Assembly: GCA_963718105.1 (NCBI GenBank)
Contig: OY970352.1
Span: 1,612,001-1,676,000, forward strand
DNA: 64,000 bases
Origin: DASYKT01 sp963718105
Lineage (GTDB): Bacteria; Acidobacteriota; Blastocatellia; Pyrinomonadales; Pyrinomonadaceae
Reading direction: 5' to 3'
A program made the position numbers and the translations under genes. Shown here piece by piece: positions 15,608 through 24,217 of this stretch. Numbering within the stretch: position 1 is the first letter of the stretch; each line of letters begins with the position of its first letter. The notes beneath the pieces were generated by a model. The model did not search any database. It saw nothing but the letters and a program-made list of their open reading frames with translations, and was not told the origin of the DNA.

Positions 15608-18499
15608 ATGAACACCACGATCCTGATCCGTTTTCGCATATTACTGGCGATCTCATTCATTATGCTGGCGGCGGCGGTTGCTTATCCGGGCAGCGGCCCG
15701 GGCAGCCTAGACCTGACGTTTAACGGGACGGGGTTTAAGTTTGACGGCTTTGGCCGGGGCCAGGATTGGGGCCGGAAAGCCGTGGTCCAGCCGGACGGCA
15801 AGATCGTCGTGGCCGGTTATTCATACCGTTCAAGCACGGATAACAGCGATGTTGCCGTGGCCCGCTTTAACGCGGACGGCACGTACGATACAAGCTTTGG
15901 CACAGGAGGCAGAGTGGTGACAAACGTCAGCGCCGCCGCCGACCAGGCTCTCGCGGTCGCGCTCCAAAAGGATGGAAAAATAGTGATAGCCGGATTTAGC
16001 ACCGGCCCGCAGGGTAAAGATTTTCTGGTCGCCCGCTACCGGGCTAACGGTACGCTCGACCCGGCGTTCGGCAGCGGCGGAAAGGTGATCACGCCGATCA
16101 TGCTCGGATTTACCGTTTCGCAAGACCAGGCAAATGACATTGCCATTCAGCCCGATGGAAAGATCGTCGTAGCGGGAATCGCCGGCCTCTATTCGGCCGT
16201 GGTGCGCTATAACAGTAACGGCTCGCTCGACGGGACGTTTGGCGGCGGTGTGCTGCCGGTCGCGCCTGTCAATGGCATGCAGATCTACGCGGTGGCGGTC
16301 CAGGCTGACGGCAAGATCGTGACCGGTGGGGTCTCCGAGGAAAGTTTCGCTCTCCTGCGCTACAACAGCGACGGCTCACCCGACGCCACTTTTGACGGCG
16401 ACGGCGCGGTTATCACACATATTTTTGACAGGGCAGTTGTCTATTCGCTGGCGCTGCAGCCGGACGGCAAGATCGTCGCGGGCGGCGCCGCCATCACCGG
16501 CAACGTTAATTTCGGGGATTACGATTTCGCCATAGCGCGCTACAACACGGACGGCTCGCTCGATACGGGATTCGATGGCGACGGCAAATTCACGACCGGC
16601 CTGCTGGGTGACGAGGAGATCAAATCGGTGGCGATCCAGACGGACGGCAAGATCGTCGCCGCGGGCGGCACCAATGTGGAAGGCGATCAACCTACCTTTG
16701 CCGCGCTGCGCTGTAATGCCGATGGGACCCTGGACAATACTTTCGGCGGCACCGGCAAGATCTCGACGGTCCTGACGGATGTCAATGACACCTTCGGATT
16801 CGATACGGCGTATGCCGTGGCGCTGCAACCGGACGGCAAAATAGTGGCCGCCGGCATTACCCGTTACCACAACGAGGATGATTTCGCCCTGGTCCGTTAC
16901 AATTCGGACGGCACGCTCGATCCAGGATTCGCGGGTGATGGAAAACTGGCCTCCGATGTCGGGAACACAAGCTATCAGGGCACCGACGTTATCGTGCAGC
17001 CCGATGGGAAGATCATCGCGTCGGTTTACGGAATGGGACAATTTGGATTGGCCCGCTACAACGCCGATAGTTCGCCCGATCCTTCATTCGGAGTGGGCGG
17101 CAAGGTCAGCACTCCTTTTCCCTCGTCCTCGTTATCGGCAAATCCCGCCAAGATGCTGCTTCAGGCGGATGGGAAGATCGTGGTCGCGGGCAGCGCGGGT
17201 TACCAAAATGGAATGCGCATCGCGCTTGCCCGCTACAATACGGACGGCTCGCTCGACACGGCGTTTGACGGCGATGGATTGGTGACAACCGCGGTTTTCG
17301 GCGGCGGCCCGTGCAGCGCCAACTCGGCGGCGATAGGGCCGGACGGAAAGATCACGATCATCGGCTCCGCGTATAACTTCGCCCAGTCAACCTTTTACTT
17401 TGTAGTGGCCCGCTACAATACAGACGGCTCGCCCGACACTGCTTTTGACGGTGACGGAGTAATGACCACGACGGCTTATTTGGCCAATACGATCGCCATC
17501 CAGCCGGACGGGAAGATGGTTATCGGCGGATCATGGAGTGGGGGAGTTTTTTCCCTTGCCCGCTTAAACGTGAACGGCTCGCCCGATACAAGCTTTGACG
17601 GCGACGGCGTAGTGACCACCCCGATGTCGAGCGGCGGATCCGGGATACGCGCGATCGAGCTGATGCCGGACGGACGGATACTGGCGGGCGGCAGCGCCAA
17701 CGACGGTTCGACCACTGATTTTGCCGTCGCGCGGTATAACTCCAACGGTTCGCTCGACACTTCCTTTGACGGCGACGGAAAAGTTACCACCTCGCTAACC
17801 ACGGTATCTGACATTATCAGTGATATAGCGATCCAGCCTGACGGCAAGATCGTGGCCGCAGGATATGCAGACAACCACCCGGCCACGACCAGAGATCTGG
17901 CGCTGGCGCGCTACAATCCGGACGGCTCGCTCGATAATAGTTACGGTGCGGGCGGCAAGAGCGTGATCGATCTCGGCTACACGGCGGATCTTCTTGGTGC
18001 CATGGACCTTGATTCGGCGGGCAGGGCGATCATTACCGGCGTGTCGTACAATTTCTTTATCGCTAGGATCACGGCTGAACAGGCGCCGCTGGTGGATGTC
18101 GGCGGGCGCGTGACCAATACCTTCGGCCAGGGCATCTCGGGACTCTCGATGGTGCTGACGGGGCCGGGCGGAATTTCACGATACGCCCTGACAAACGGGT
18201 TCGGCTACTATGTGTTTCCATTCGTGTCTTCCAACGAAGAATATGAGGTCAGCATTTCCTCAAAACGCTACACGTTCCTGCCGGAGGCGCAGACCGTCAG
18301 CTTAATAAGCACGACATTTGATGTGGACTTTACGGGAACGCCGAACGGCGATACGAGAATGCCGGCAACAACGATGCCTCCGGTGAAAAATGAGGTCAGA
18401 ACCGGGAACGGTAGTGACCGGGTAATTGAGCGCAGCGAAAAAGAACCACCCCGTCGCGCAAAGCCGCGCCACCCCTCCTTTGTAAGGAGGGGAGTTTGA
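15608..18499 (+). CDS. Secreted delta-60 repeat protein with C-terminal Ig/carboxypeptidase-reg-like domain and repeat-derived tail
   Basis: 963 residues from the ATG at 15608 (GGAGAAA upstream). Signal peptide at ~1-30. Residues ~35-820 are about fifteen ~50-residue repeats of the form LQPDGKIVVAG...ALARYNxDGSLDxxFDGDG (delta-60 family), likely a beta-propeller-like exported structure. Residues ~830-915 form a CarboxypepD_reg/SdrD-like sandwich (GRVTNTFGQGISGLSMVLTG). The last ~36 residues (KNEVRTGNGSDRVIERSEKE...) are the translation of intergenic repeat elements, so the original stop has been lost. The function of delta-60 proteins is unknown; surface exposure or adhesion is usually assumed. 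Confidence 0.85.
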   Translation: MNTTILIRFRILLAISFIMLAAAVAYPGSGPGSLDLTFNGTGFKFDGFGRGQDWGRKAVVQPDGKIVVAGYSYRSSTDNSDVAVARFNADGTYDTSFGTGGRVVTNVSAAADQALAVALQKDGKIVIAGFSTGPQGKDFLVARYRANGTLDPAFGSGGKVITPIMLGFTVSQDQANDIAIQPDGKIVVAGIAGLYSAVVRYNSNGSLDGTFGGGVLPVAPVNGMQIYAVAVQADGKIVTGGVSEESFALLRYNSDGSPDATFDGDGAVITHIFDRAVVYSLALQPDGKIVAGGAAITGNVNFGDYDFAIARYNTDGSLDTGFDGDGKFTTGLLGDEEIKSVAIQTDGKIVAAGGTNVEGDQPTFAALRCNADGTLDNTFGGTGKISTVLTDVNDTFGFDTAYAVALQPDGKIVAAGITRYHNEDDFALVRYNSDGTLDPGFAGDGKLASDVGNTSYQGTDVIVQPDGKIIASVYGMGQFGLARYNADSSPDPSFGVGGKVSTPFPSSSLSANPAKMLLQADGKIVVAGSAGYQNGMRIALARYNTDGSLDTAFDGDGLVTTAVFGGGPCSANSAAIGPDGKITIIGSAYNFAQSTFYFVVARYNTDGSPDTAFDGDGVMTTTAYLANTIAIQPDGKMVIGGSWSGGVFSLARLNVNGSPDTSFDGDGVVTTPMSSGGSGIRAIELMPDGRILAGGSANDGSTTDFAVARYNSNGSLDTSFDGDGKVTTSLTTVSDIISDIAIQPDGKIVAAGYADNHPATTRDLALARYNPDGSLDNSYGAGGKSVIDLGYTADLLGAMDLDSAGRAIITGVSYNFFIARITAEQAPLVDVGGRVTNTFGQGISGLSMVLTGPGGISRYALTNGFGYYVFPFVSSNEEYEVSISSKRYTFLPEAQTVSLISTTFDVDFTGTPNGDTRMPATTMPPVKNEVRTGNGSDRVIERSEKEPPRRAKPRHPSFVRRGV

Positions 18500-18578
18500 A
18501 GAGGCGGGCAAGATGCCCGCGCTCCCAGGAAGAGCGGGCCAACTGAAGCGGGCAAGATGCCCGCGCTCCATGGAAGAG
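18388..18578. repeat. Repeat elements overlapping the 3' end of the delta-60 gene
   Basis: GAGGTCAGAACCGGGAACGG (about 18392) and GAACCACCCCGTCGCGCAAA with a CCCCTCCTTTGTAAGGAGGGG hairpin (18440-18496) belong to the same families as the 13.6-15.3 kb mosaic. Two GGGCAAGATGCCCGCGCTCC units follow (18504-18578). They supply the final codons and stop of the gene at 15608-18499. Confidence 0.85.
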
Positions 18579-18580
18579 TA

Positions 18581-18656
18581 AACGGTTTAGAGTTCAAGCT
18601 TCAGCTTGTCTTATCTTCTGGGATAAAGACAAACTAAAGTTTGAACTCTAAACCGT
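18581..18656. repeat. Intact AACGGTTTAGAGTTCAAGC palindrome
   Basis: The arms AACGGTTTAGAGTTCAAGCT and AGTTTGAACTCTAAACCGTT flank a short loop with an inner CAGCTTGTCTTA/AAGACAAACT pair. It is the undisturbed relative of the element split at 8351-8698, and so shows what the pre-insertion site looked like. Confidence 0.9.
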
Positions 18657-18691
18657 TTTGCCTTCGCCTTCTCTTCGTTTCATAATTGTGT

Positions 18692-19000
18692 ATGCCTAAG
18701 AGAATCCAATTTCGCCGACAGAAAGGTTTTAAGCTGCCGAAGACTGCGGTGTTTGTCGCGCGTCCGACAAAGTGGGGGTTGCCTTATAAAGTTGTCGAGA
18801 CAGAGGCCGAAGCAAAAGCCGCGAAAGATACTAAAGTGATGTCGCGCAAAAAAGCGATGCGGCTTTATGAAAGCGATCTGAAAAAGAAACTGAAAAGCGA
18901 CCCGGAATATCTGGAACCGCTGAAGGGAAAAGACCTGGCCTGCTATTGCAAACCGGAACTTGATTGCCATGCCGATATTTTGTTGAAATATGGAAATTAG
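18692..19000 (+). CDS. DUF4326-family protein
   Basis: 102 residues from the ATG at 18692. The family signature is visible: an N-terminal basic strand with GFKLP, the pair VARPTKWGLPYKV, a central helix, then LKGKDLACYCKPELDCHADILL. That Cys/His-rich ending (C-Y-C...C-H) is diagnostic for DUF4326, small proteins often found in phages and plasmids. The function is unknown; the conserved Cys/His residues may bind a metal. It is a single gene between repeat elements, and transfer by a mobile element is plausible. Confidence 0.8.
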   Translation: MPKRIQFRRQKGFKLPKTAVFVARPTKWGLPYKVVETEAEAKAAKDTKVMSRKKAMRLYESDLKKKLKSDPEYLEPLKGKDLACYCKPELDCHADILLKYGN

Positions 19001-19071
19001 TGATTAGTGATAACTTGAGCATTAAGTCAGAACCGGAACGGTAGTGACCTCGTGCCAGATGACAAACAAGT

Positions 19072-19590
19072 ATGACCAAACTTATCCGGACAAATTCCGA
19101 CAATGAAGATTTTCGCGCGCTGGTGGCGATGCTCGACCGCGATCTCGCTATTCGCGATGGTGACGAGCACTCGTTTTACGCGCAGTTCAACAAGGTGGAT
19201 ATGATCAAACACGTCGTCGTCGCGTATCGCGGAGACAGCGAGGCTGTCTCGTGCGGGGCATTTAAAGAATTTCCTTCGGGTAAAGAATTTCCTTCGGGTA
19301 AAGAATTTGAGCCGGGTAAAGAATTTGAACCGGGAGCGCCCAAAATGGTCGAAATAAAAAGGATGTTCACCCGGCCGGAGTATCGCGGGCAGGGTATTGC
19401 GCGGGAAGTTTTAACGGAACTTGAAAGCTGGGCAAACGAATTGGGATACAACGCCTGCGTTCTGGAAACGGGAAAAAAACAGCCCGAAGCGATCAGGCTT
19501 TATCAAAAAAGCGGTTACGAATTGATCCCGAATTACGGCCAGTACGCGGGTATGGAAAATAGCGTCTGCATGAGAAAGAAAGTCTATTGA
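19072..19590 (+). CDS. GNAT N-acetyltransferase with in-frame 18-bp tandem repeat
   Basis: 172 residues. GNAT motif A is KRMFTRPEYRGQGIAREVL (~103-121). Motif B follows with ACVLETGKKQPEAIRLYQKSGY, as in small PanZ/ElaA-like acetyltransferases. Four 18-bp units (19264-19335) insert KEFPSG KEFPSG KEFEPG KEFEPG before motif A, in the loop between strands. The frame is kept, so the loop length may vary between strains. The stop codon lies inside a GTCTATTGA 9-mer of the array that follows. Substrate unknown. Confidence 0.85.
   Translation: MTKLIRTNSDNEDFRALVAMLDRDLAIRDGDEHSFYAQFNKVDMIKHVVVAYRGDSEAVSCGAFKEFPSGKEFPSGKEFEPGKEFEPGAPKMVEIKRMFTRPEYRGQGIAREVLTELESWANELGYNACVLETGKKQPEAIRLYQKSGYELIPNYGQYAGMENSVCMRKKVY
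19264..19335 (+). repeat. Intragenic 4 x 18-bp tandem repeat
   Basis: The unit AAAGAATTTCCTTCGGGT occurs twice, then two variants with GAGCCGGGT and GAACCGGGA endings. It encodes a KEFxxG hexapeptide and keeps frame, so copy-number changes would only lengthen or shorten a surface loop of the acetyltransferase. Confidence 0.95.
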
Positions 19591-19757
19591 GTCTATTGAG
19601 TCTATTGAGTCTATTGAGTCATTTGAAGTCCGGAGAGAGTTCAGGAAGTCAAAAAGAGTATAGAGAGTCCGGAGAGTTCAAGGAGCCGTTAGACACTTTC
19701 CCGACTCTCTAAACTCTCCAGACTCTCGACTCTATAGACTCGCTAGACTCTATAGAA
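19575..19757. repeat. 9-bp tandem array (GTCTATTGA) and degenerate inverted flank
   Basis: Four GTCTATTGA copies (19581-19620) begin inside the stop region of the acetyltransferase. They are followed by GTCCGGAGA-type 9-mers and, on the other side, GACTCTCTA/GACTCTATA words in reverse sense. The array lies between two convergent genes and could form a long imperfect hairpin. Confidence 0.85.
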
Positions 19758-20048
19758 TTAGTATCGCACGCGGACCCAGCGATAGTAGCGGCGTCCGTTG
19801 GCATAATAAGCCTGGCGGACAAGCCTGGTGCGGTTGCTGCGGGCATGATCCCAGCCGCGATGCCTACCGCGATTCCAATGACGATTGCGGTTGCGGCGGC
19901 CGTTGCCGACGCGCACCCTGATCTGCGGTGCATATTCGTAGACCGTCACTGTGGTAGATTTTTCGCTTGTCGCGGCATAATTTTCCGCCGGTAAAAAGAC
20001 AAATGCCGACGCGAGCATCAGCATCCCGATAATTAGTTTATTTCTCAT
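19758..20048 (-). CDS. Small secreted Arg-rich protein (paralogue 2)
   Basis: 96 residues from the ATG at 20048, with a strong AAGGAGG upstream. Signal peptide at ~1-25 (MRNKLIIGMLMLASAFVFLP). The mature chain has an acidic/neutral segment, then RVGNGRRNRNRHWNRGRHRG, ending YYANGRRYYRWVRVRY. The C-terminal motif Y-x-N-G-R-R-Y-x-R-x-V-R-V-x-Y is shared with the protein at 14273-14590. The conserved end and signal peptide with a variable basic middle suggest a real but uncharacterised secreted family. Its function is unknown. Confidence 0.75.
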   Translation of the reverse strand: MRNKLIIGMLMLASAFVFLPAENYAATSEKSTTVTVYEYAPQIRVRVGNGRRNRNRHWNRGRHRGWDHARSNRTRLVRQAYYANGRRYYRWVRVRY

Positions 20049-20224
20049 AAAATCCTCCTTGATCTTTACAACCTGCTGCGTCCTGAAAAGGATCACACTT
20101 GTTGATAACCACAATATCTGCAATTACCGCGCCGCAGGAAGGGAATGTCCCGTAAGTGTTGAAAACATGGGAAAGAGGCTTTTCCGGCTGCGGATATATG
20201 TATAAAAACCGGACAAGTAAACTT

Positions 20225-20470
20225 AGGAGCGCCGGTGTCCCGCCGGCAAGCGCGGCTACGCGCTGATTGGTGCCGATTCTACACTCATTTCGAACGCCGG
20301 CGCGTTCGTGCCGGGGAAATTTGTAGCGCCTATTATTGGAAAGAAATGATATAACGCCGGGAGCGCCGGTGTCTCGCCGGCAAGCGCGGCCACGCGCTAA
20401 CTTGACGCCGAATTAAACGCTATTTTAGATTGCTGACGCAATCTTGCCGGCGGGACACCGGCGCTCCCAG
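20225..20470. repeat. REPIN cluster: truncated plus full GAGCGCCGGTGTCCCGCCGG elements
   Basis: 20225-20315 is a copy lacking its right end; 20357-20470 is a complete palindrome. The stretch from ~20282 to 20474 is almost identical to 25702-25894, including the non-palindromic spacer TTGTAGCGCCTATTATTGGA. A composite of two elements has therefore been copied as one block. Confidence 0.9.
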
Positions 20471-20535
20471 GAAGAGCGCTCCACAAGAGGTTACAATTCT
20501 CCGGAATTCGTTTAGAATTCTCTCAATTAAATCAA

Positions 20536-23034
20536 ATGAAAAAAATAACCTTTCTTCTGCTCATCTTATTGTTTCCGATATTGGTTGGGGTTCCGGCATT
20601 CGCACAACAGCCCCAGGCGCTTTTGGTCGCCGGGCTGCAGGACACTGTCACCGTGCGGCGGGACGCGCGCTGGATACCATATATAGAAGCGAAAAACGAA
20701 GCCGATCTTTATTTCGCGCAGGGCTATGTGACGGCCAGCGACCGTTTGTTTCAGATGGACCTGATGCGCCGGGTGTCGCGCGGCGAAACCTCGGAAATTT
20801 TCGGGCGGCAGGGACTGGAAGAAGACAAGCGCTGGCGCAAGCTCGGCTTTTCGAGGATCGTGGCGGAAAGCTACACGATGCTGAAACCTGAACTAAAAGC
20901 CGCCGTCGATAATTATGCGCGCGGCGTCAACGCCTATATGGCCACGCTGACGGACGACACGCTGCCGATCGAGTATAAAATTTTGCAATTCAAACCGCGC
21001 GAATGGTTGCCGACCGATTCGATGGTCATCGGAAAAATTCTCTCGGACTCATTGAGCAACACGTGGCGGCAGGACCTGTACCGCGCGGCCATAATGCAAC
21101 TGCCGGAAGACAAGGCAGAGATGCTGCTAAATCAGGTGACGCCGTATGACGTGATGCTTTACGGTTACGACCTGGATAAAACTCATCAAAAACAAAAAAG
21201 GCCGGTGAAGGAAATTTCTCCGTCATCAATGGGCAGGCCGGAACAGCAAACTTCATCGCGGCCGCCGGGAATGGCTGCAATGTCCGGAACGGTCAACCGC
21301 CTGCTGGAGATCAGCGAGCAGGTAGAGAACACGCGCCGGGCCTCGCTGGAAAAAGTCGGCTTTTATGCCGAGGACAATGCGGCCAGCAACAATTGGGTCA
21401 TCAGCGGCAAACACAGCGCCGACGGTAAAGCCATTCTGGCAAACGATCCGCATTTGTTTGCGACCGCGCCGGGCATCTGGTACCTGACACATTTGAGTAT
21501 GCCGGGCATGCGCGCGAGCGGTGTGACGTTTCCCGGCGCGCCGGGTATCACCCTCGGCCATAATGAGTACATCGCGTGGGGCGCGACAAATCTCGGGCCG
21601 GATGTGCAGGACCTGTATCTGGAAACTTTCGACGCGGCGCGGCCGGGAATGTACAAAACCGAGAAGGGCTGGAAAGAAAGCACCCGGCGGATGGAAGAGA
21701 TCAAGGTGAGAAAAAATCCGCTCGGGCCGGTGACGGATGCGCAGGTGGAAAAGATCGAGGTAGTAGAAACGCGGCACGGCGTTATCTATTTTGAAGATGC
21801 CTCAGACGGCGGGAAAAAGTATGCGCTGCGCTGGACGGCGCGCGATCCGAAAAACATGGAACTCAGCGGTTTTTATTATTTGAACCGGGCAAAAAACTGG
21901 GAGGAATTTAACAAGGCGCTGAAAACCTACGGCGGGCCGGCGCAGAATTTTGTCTATGCCGATGTGAAGGGAAATATCGGCTGGCATACGGCCGGGCCGG
22001 TGCCCATCCGGTTTGAAGCTACCGGCGCCGTACCCTACGACGGCGCAAAAGGCGAAGCCGAATGGATAGGGACCATCCCTTATGAATCAGAGGGGCCGGT
22101 GCTTAACGGAATGCCGCGCCGGTACACCCCGGACCAGGGTTTTCTGGTGACGGCAAACCAGCGCGTGACCGGCACCGGCCACGAATATTTTTCCGAACTT
22201 TCGCGTGACGCGGCGATGCCCTGGCGCGCGCGCCGCATATCGGACATGATCTCAACTATTTTAAAGAGCAAGAAAAAGATCACGATGGACGATTGCCGCG
22301 ATATGCAGCTCGATGTTTTTAACTTACCCATAGCGATGTTTGCCGAATTGGTCCGCGGCATCGGCGGAGCCAGCCCGGAGACGCTGGGCGTGATCGCGGC
22401 GTGGAACGGCCGGATGGCTTACGACGCAAAAGATCCGCTGATCATAAATGAAATGCGCAACGTCTTTGCCGAGCGGCTGGCGGAAGCAAACCTCGTCGAT
22501 AAGGACGGCAAGCGGTTGAATATCCCGGTCGGTTACGTACGCGAACGCTTGGTCATACCGGTGCTCAAAGATAACAAGACCAGGTGGCTGCCAGGCGGGT
22601 TTACTTCGTTCAAGGATGTGCTGCTGGATTGCGAAAAACAGGCCCGGCTGAATCTGAACGCGCTGGCGGCGAGATTGAAAAAAGATCCCAAAGATCTGGT
22701 CTGGGGAGATTATTTCACGGCCAATTTCTTTCACCCGCTGGCGGCGGCCCCGCTGATCGGCGGGCAGTTTAACGTGCGCCCGGCGGGCGTTAGCGGCAGC
22801 GGCCAAACCCCGAACGTCGGGGCCAGCGTTTCGATGCGGCTGATCACGGAACCGGGGAATTGGGACACCACCCGCCATGTCATCCCCTTAGGCGAAAGCG
22901 GCGACCCGCAGTCCGCGCATTTCAAAGACCAGTTTGAATCATGGCGCACAGGGAAGCCGGAAATATTCTGGTTTTCCAAAGAAGCCGTCGAGAAAAACGC
23001 GCCGGTCACGATGACGCTGACGCCGGGGAAATAA
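20536..23034 (+). CDS. Secreted penicillin-acylase-type N-terminal nucleophile hydrolase
   Basis: 832 residues. Signal peptide at ~1-23 (ends ...GVPAFAQ). The alpha-chain region opens with VTVRRDARWIPYIEAKNEAD and FAQGYVTASDRLFQMDLMRR, typical of the S45 family. Ser284 in ASNNWVISG is the expected autocatalytic and nucleophilic residue, and NDPHL downstream is the calcium/oxyanion region. These enzymes self-cleave and hydrolyse amides such as acyl-homoserine lactones, beta-lactam side chains or N-acyl amino acids. The substrate is not known here. It is flanked by REPINs on both sides, with the CPBP protease gene 146 bp downstream. Confidence 0.92.
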   Translation: MKKITFLLLILLFPILVGVPAFAQQPQALLVAGLQDTVTVRRDARWIPYIEAKNEADLYFAQGYVTASDRLFQMDLMRRVSRGETSEIFGRQGLEEDKRWRKLGFSRIVAESYTMLKPELKAAVDNYARGVNAYMATLTDDTLPIEYKILQFKPREWLPTDSMVIGKILSDSLSNTWRQDLYRAAIMQLPEDKAEMLLNQVTPYDVMLYGYDLDKTHQKQKRPVKEISPSSMGRPEQQTSSRPPGMAAMSGTVNRLLEISEQVENTRRASLEKVGFYAEDNAASNNWVISGKHSADGKAILANDPHLFATAPGIWYLTHLSMPGMRASGVTFPGAPGITLGHNEYIAWGATNLGPDVQDLYLETFDAARPGMYKTEKGWKESTRRMEEIKVRKNPLGPVTDAQVEKIEVVETRHGVIYFEDASDGGKKYALRWTARDPKNMELSGFYYLNRAKNWEEFNKALKTYGGPAQNFVYADVKGNIGWHTAGPVPIRFEATGAVPYDGAKGEAEWIGTIPYESEGPVLNGMPRRYTPDQGFLVTANQRVTGTGHEYFSELSRDAAMPWRARRISDMISTILKSKKKITMDDCRDMQLDVFNLPIAMFAELVRGIGGASPETLGVIAAWNGRMAYDAKDPLIINEMRNVFAERLAEANLVDKDGKRLNIPVGYVRERLVIPVLKDNKTRWLPGGFTSFKDVLLDCEKQARLNLNALAARLKKDPKDLVWGDYFTANFFHPLAAAPLIGGQFNVRPAGVSGSGQTPNVGASVSMRLITEPGNWDTTRHVIPLGESGDPQSAHFKDQFESWRTGKPEIFWFSKEAVEKNAPVTMTLTPGK

Positions 23035-23047
23035 ATAGCTTGTAATC

Positions 23048-23161
23048 CTGGGAGCGCCGGTGTCCCGCCGGCAAAGCGCGGCCCGTCCGCGCTAACTGCG
23101 CCTATCAAACTTTTTTTAGATCGCCGGCGCGATCTTGCCGGCGGGACACCGGCGCTCCCAG
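23048..23161. repeat. REPIN, CTGGGAGCGCCGGTGTCCCG family
   Basis: Complete palindromic copy between the acylase and CPBP genes. The arms CTGGGAGCGCCGGTGTCCCG and CGGGACACCGGCGCTCCCAG enclose a ~70-bp loop with an inner ATCGCCGGCGCGATC stem. It is the same family as 8491-8604, 24860-24971 and 25777-25890. Confidence 0.95.
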
Positions 23162-23180
23162 GAAGAGCGGAAGCATTGAA

Positions 23181-24038
23181 ATGAAAGTTGTCTTGAATTG
23201 GCTGAGAAAAAATCTCTGGGCGGTCTTTCTTTTTCACCAACTCGCAATTTTTCTTAGCGCGCTGGGATTTCTTTTTGCCGTACGCGCGATCGCAGGCAGA
23301 AATATTCACCTCGGGCAAGACCCGGTCGGGTGGGTTGACGGCGTCGGGTTAGTTATCTTGTCGGCCGCGGTGATCGCTTTTACTGTCTGGCTATACCGGT
23401 GGGCTAAGGGCGCGGATGCTCCGCCGCTGGGGATCGCATTTTCGTTTCGGCGGTTTGTCGAATCGCTCGTCGGGCTCGTGATCGGCTTTGGGTTTATTTT
23501 TTTGCCGTGGGCTATTACGGGGGCGATCGCCTTAGGCAGCGGTTCGGCGGTAATCACGGAAAGGGTGGAGAGTTCTTTCGGCGCATTTGGAATTGTCGCG
23601 GCCGGTTTCTTTTTGCTTTTTATACAGGCCATCACCGAAGAAACCGCCAACCGCGCCTTTCCTATTCGTCTCTGGCAGGATCGATCGCTTTTATTCCGCG
23701 TGATCGTTCCTTCGATATTTTTTGTTGCGGTTCATCTGGTCAGCGAACCGTTCTCACTTGAACGCGCCGCGGTTTTATTGATGGCGGGGATTTTGCAAAG
23801 CTTCGCCTACTTGATTACCGGAAATATCTGGTTCGGCACGGGCATCCACACCGGCGCAAACTACGCGCTGTTTTCGATCAGCGGCCTATGGCACGCGGGC
23901 GCACTGGTGCGGCTGGAAGGGCAGCCCGCTTTTCCGAATTGGCTGGCGGTGTTGATTATGATGGTAGCAATGGGAGTGTTGTACGGAGCGGTACAGGCAT
24001 CAAAAGGCAGAAACGCGACAGTTATGGAGCGTGCCTAA
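23181..24038 (+). CDS. CPBP-family intramembrane metalloprotease with repeat-derived C-terminus
   Basis: 285 residues with about eight hydrophobic segments. The CPBP (Abi) motifs are ITEETANRAFPIRLW (E-E-x-x-x-R), FVAVHLVSEPF (F-x-x-x-H) and FGTGIHTGANYALF (H-x-x-x-N), which form the buried active site of Rce1-type glutamate proteases. Such proteins process membrane substrates or give bacteriocin self-immunity; the role here is unknown. The last ten residues (GRNATVMERA) are translated from the AGGCAGAAACGCGACAG element at 24005. A short time ago the gene therefore probably ended elsewhere. Confidence 0.88.
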   Translation: MKVVLNWLRKNLWAVFLFHQLAIFLSALGFLFAVRAIAGRNIHLGQDPVGWVDGVGLVILSAAVIAFTVWLYRWAKGADAPPLGIAFSFRRFVESLVGLVIGFGFIFLPWAITGAIALGSGSAVITERVESSFGAFGIVAAGFFLLFIQAITEETANRAFPIRLWQDRSLLFRVIVPSIFFVAVHLVSEPFSLERAAVLLMAGILQSFAYLITGNIWFGTGIHTGANYALFSISGLWHAGALVRLEGQPAFPNWLAVLIMMVAMGVLYGAVQASKGRNATVMERA

Positions 24039-24209
24039 AATTCTTAATTTTGAGTTTTGATTTTTTAGTGAACAGACTTGGCGTGTTTACTAATTCAACA
24101 TTCAAACTAAGAACTGAAGACACGCTCCATAACTGTCGCGTTTCCGCCTGTTTTGAACTCCCTTACCTTTAAACTGAAGAGACGCTCCATAACTGCCCTG
24201 GTTTCTGCC
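24005..24209. repeat. AGGCAGAAACGCGACAG-family element, overlapping the CPBP stop
   Basis: The left arm AGGCAGAAACGCGACAGTTA lies inside the CPBP gene. Right arms CACGCTCCATAACTGTCGCG (24121) and GACGCTCCATAACTGCCCTG (24181) show two arm variants, the second ending GGTTTCTGCC. The AT-rich loop carries no ORF. Confidence 0.85.
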
Positions 24210-24217
24210 AACTATAT

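Noticed and set aside
19575..19757. Possible CRISPR or regulatory array of 9-mers
   Set aside because: Contiguous 9-bp tandem units without spacers; a minisatellite family found at several other places.
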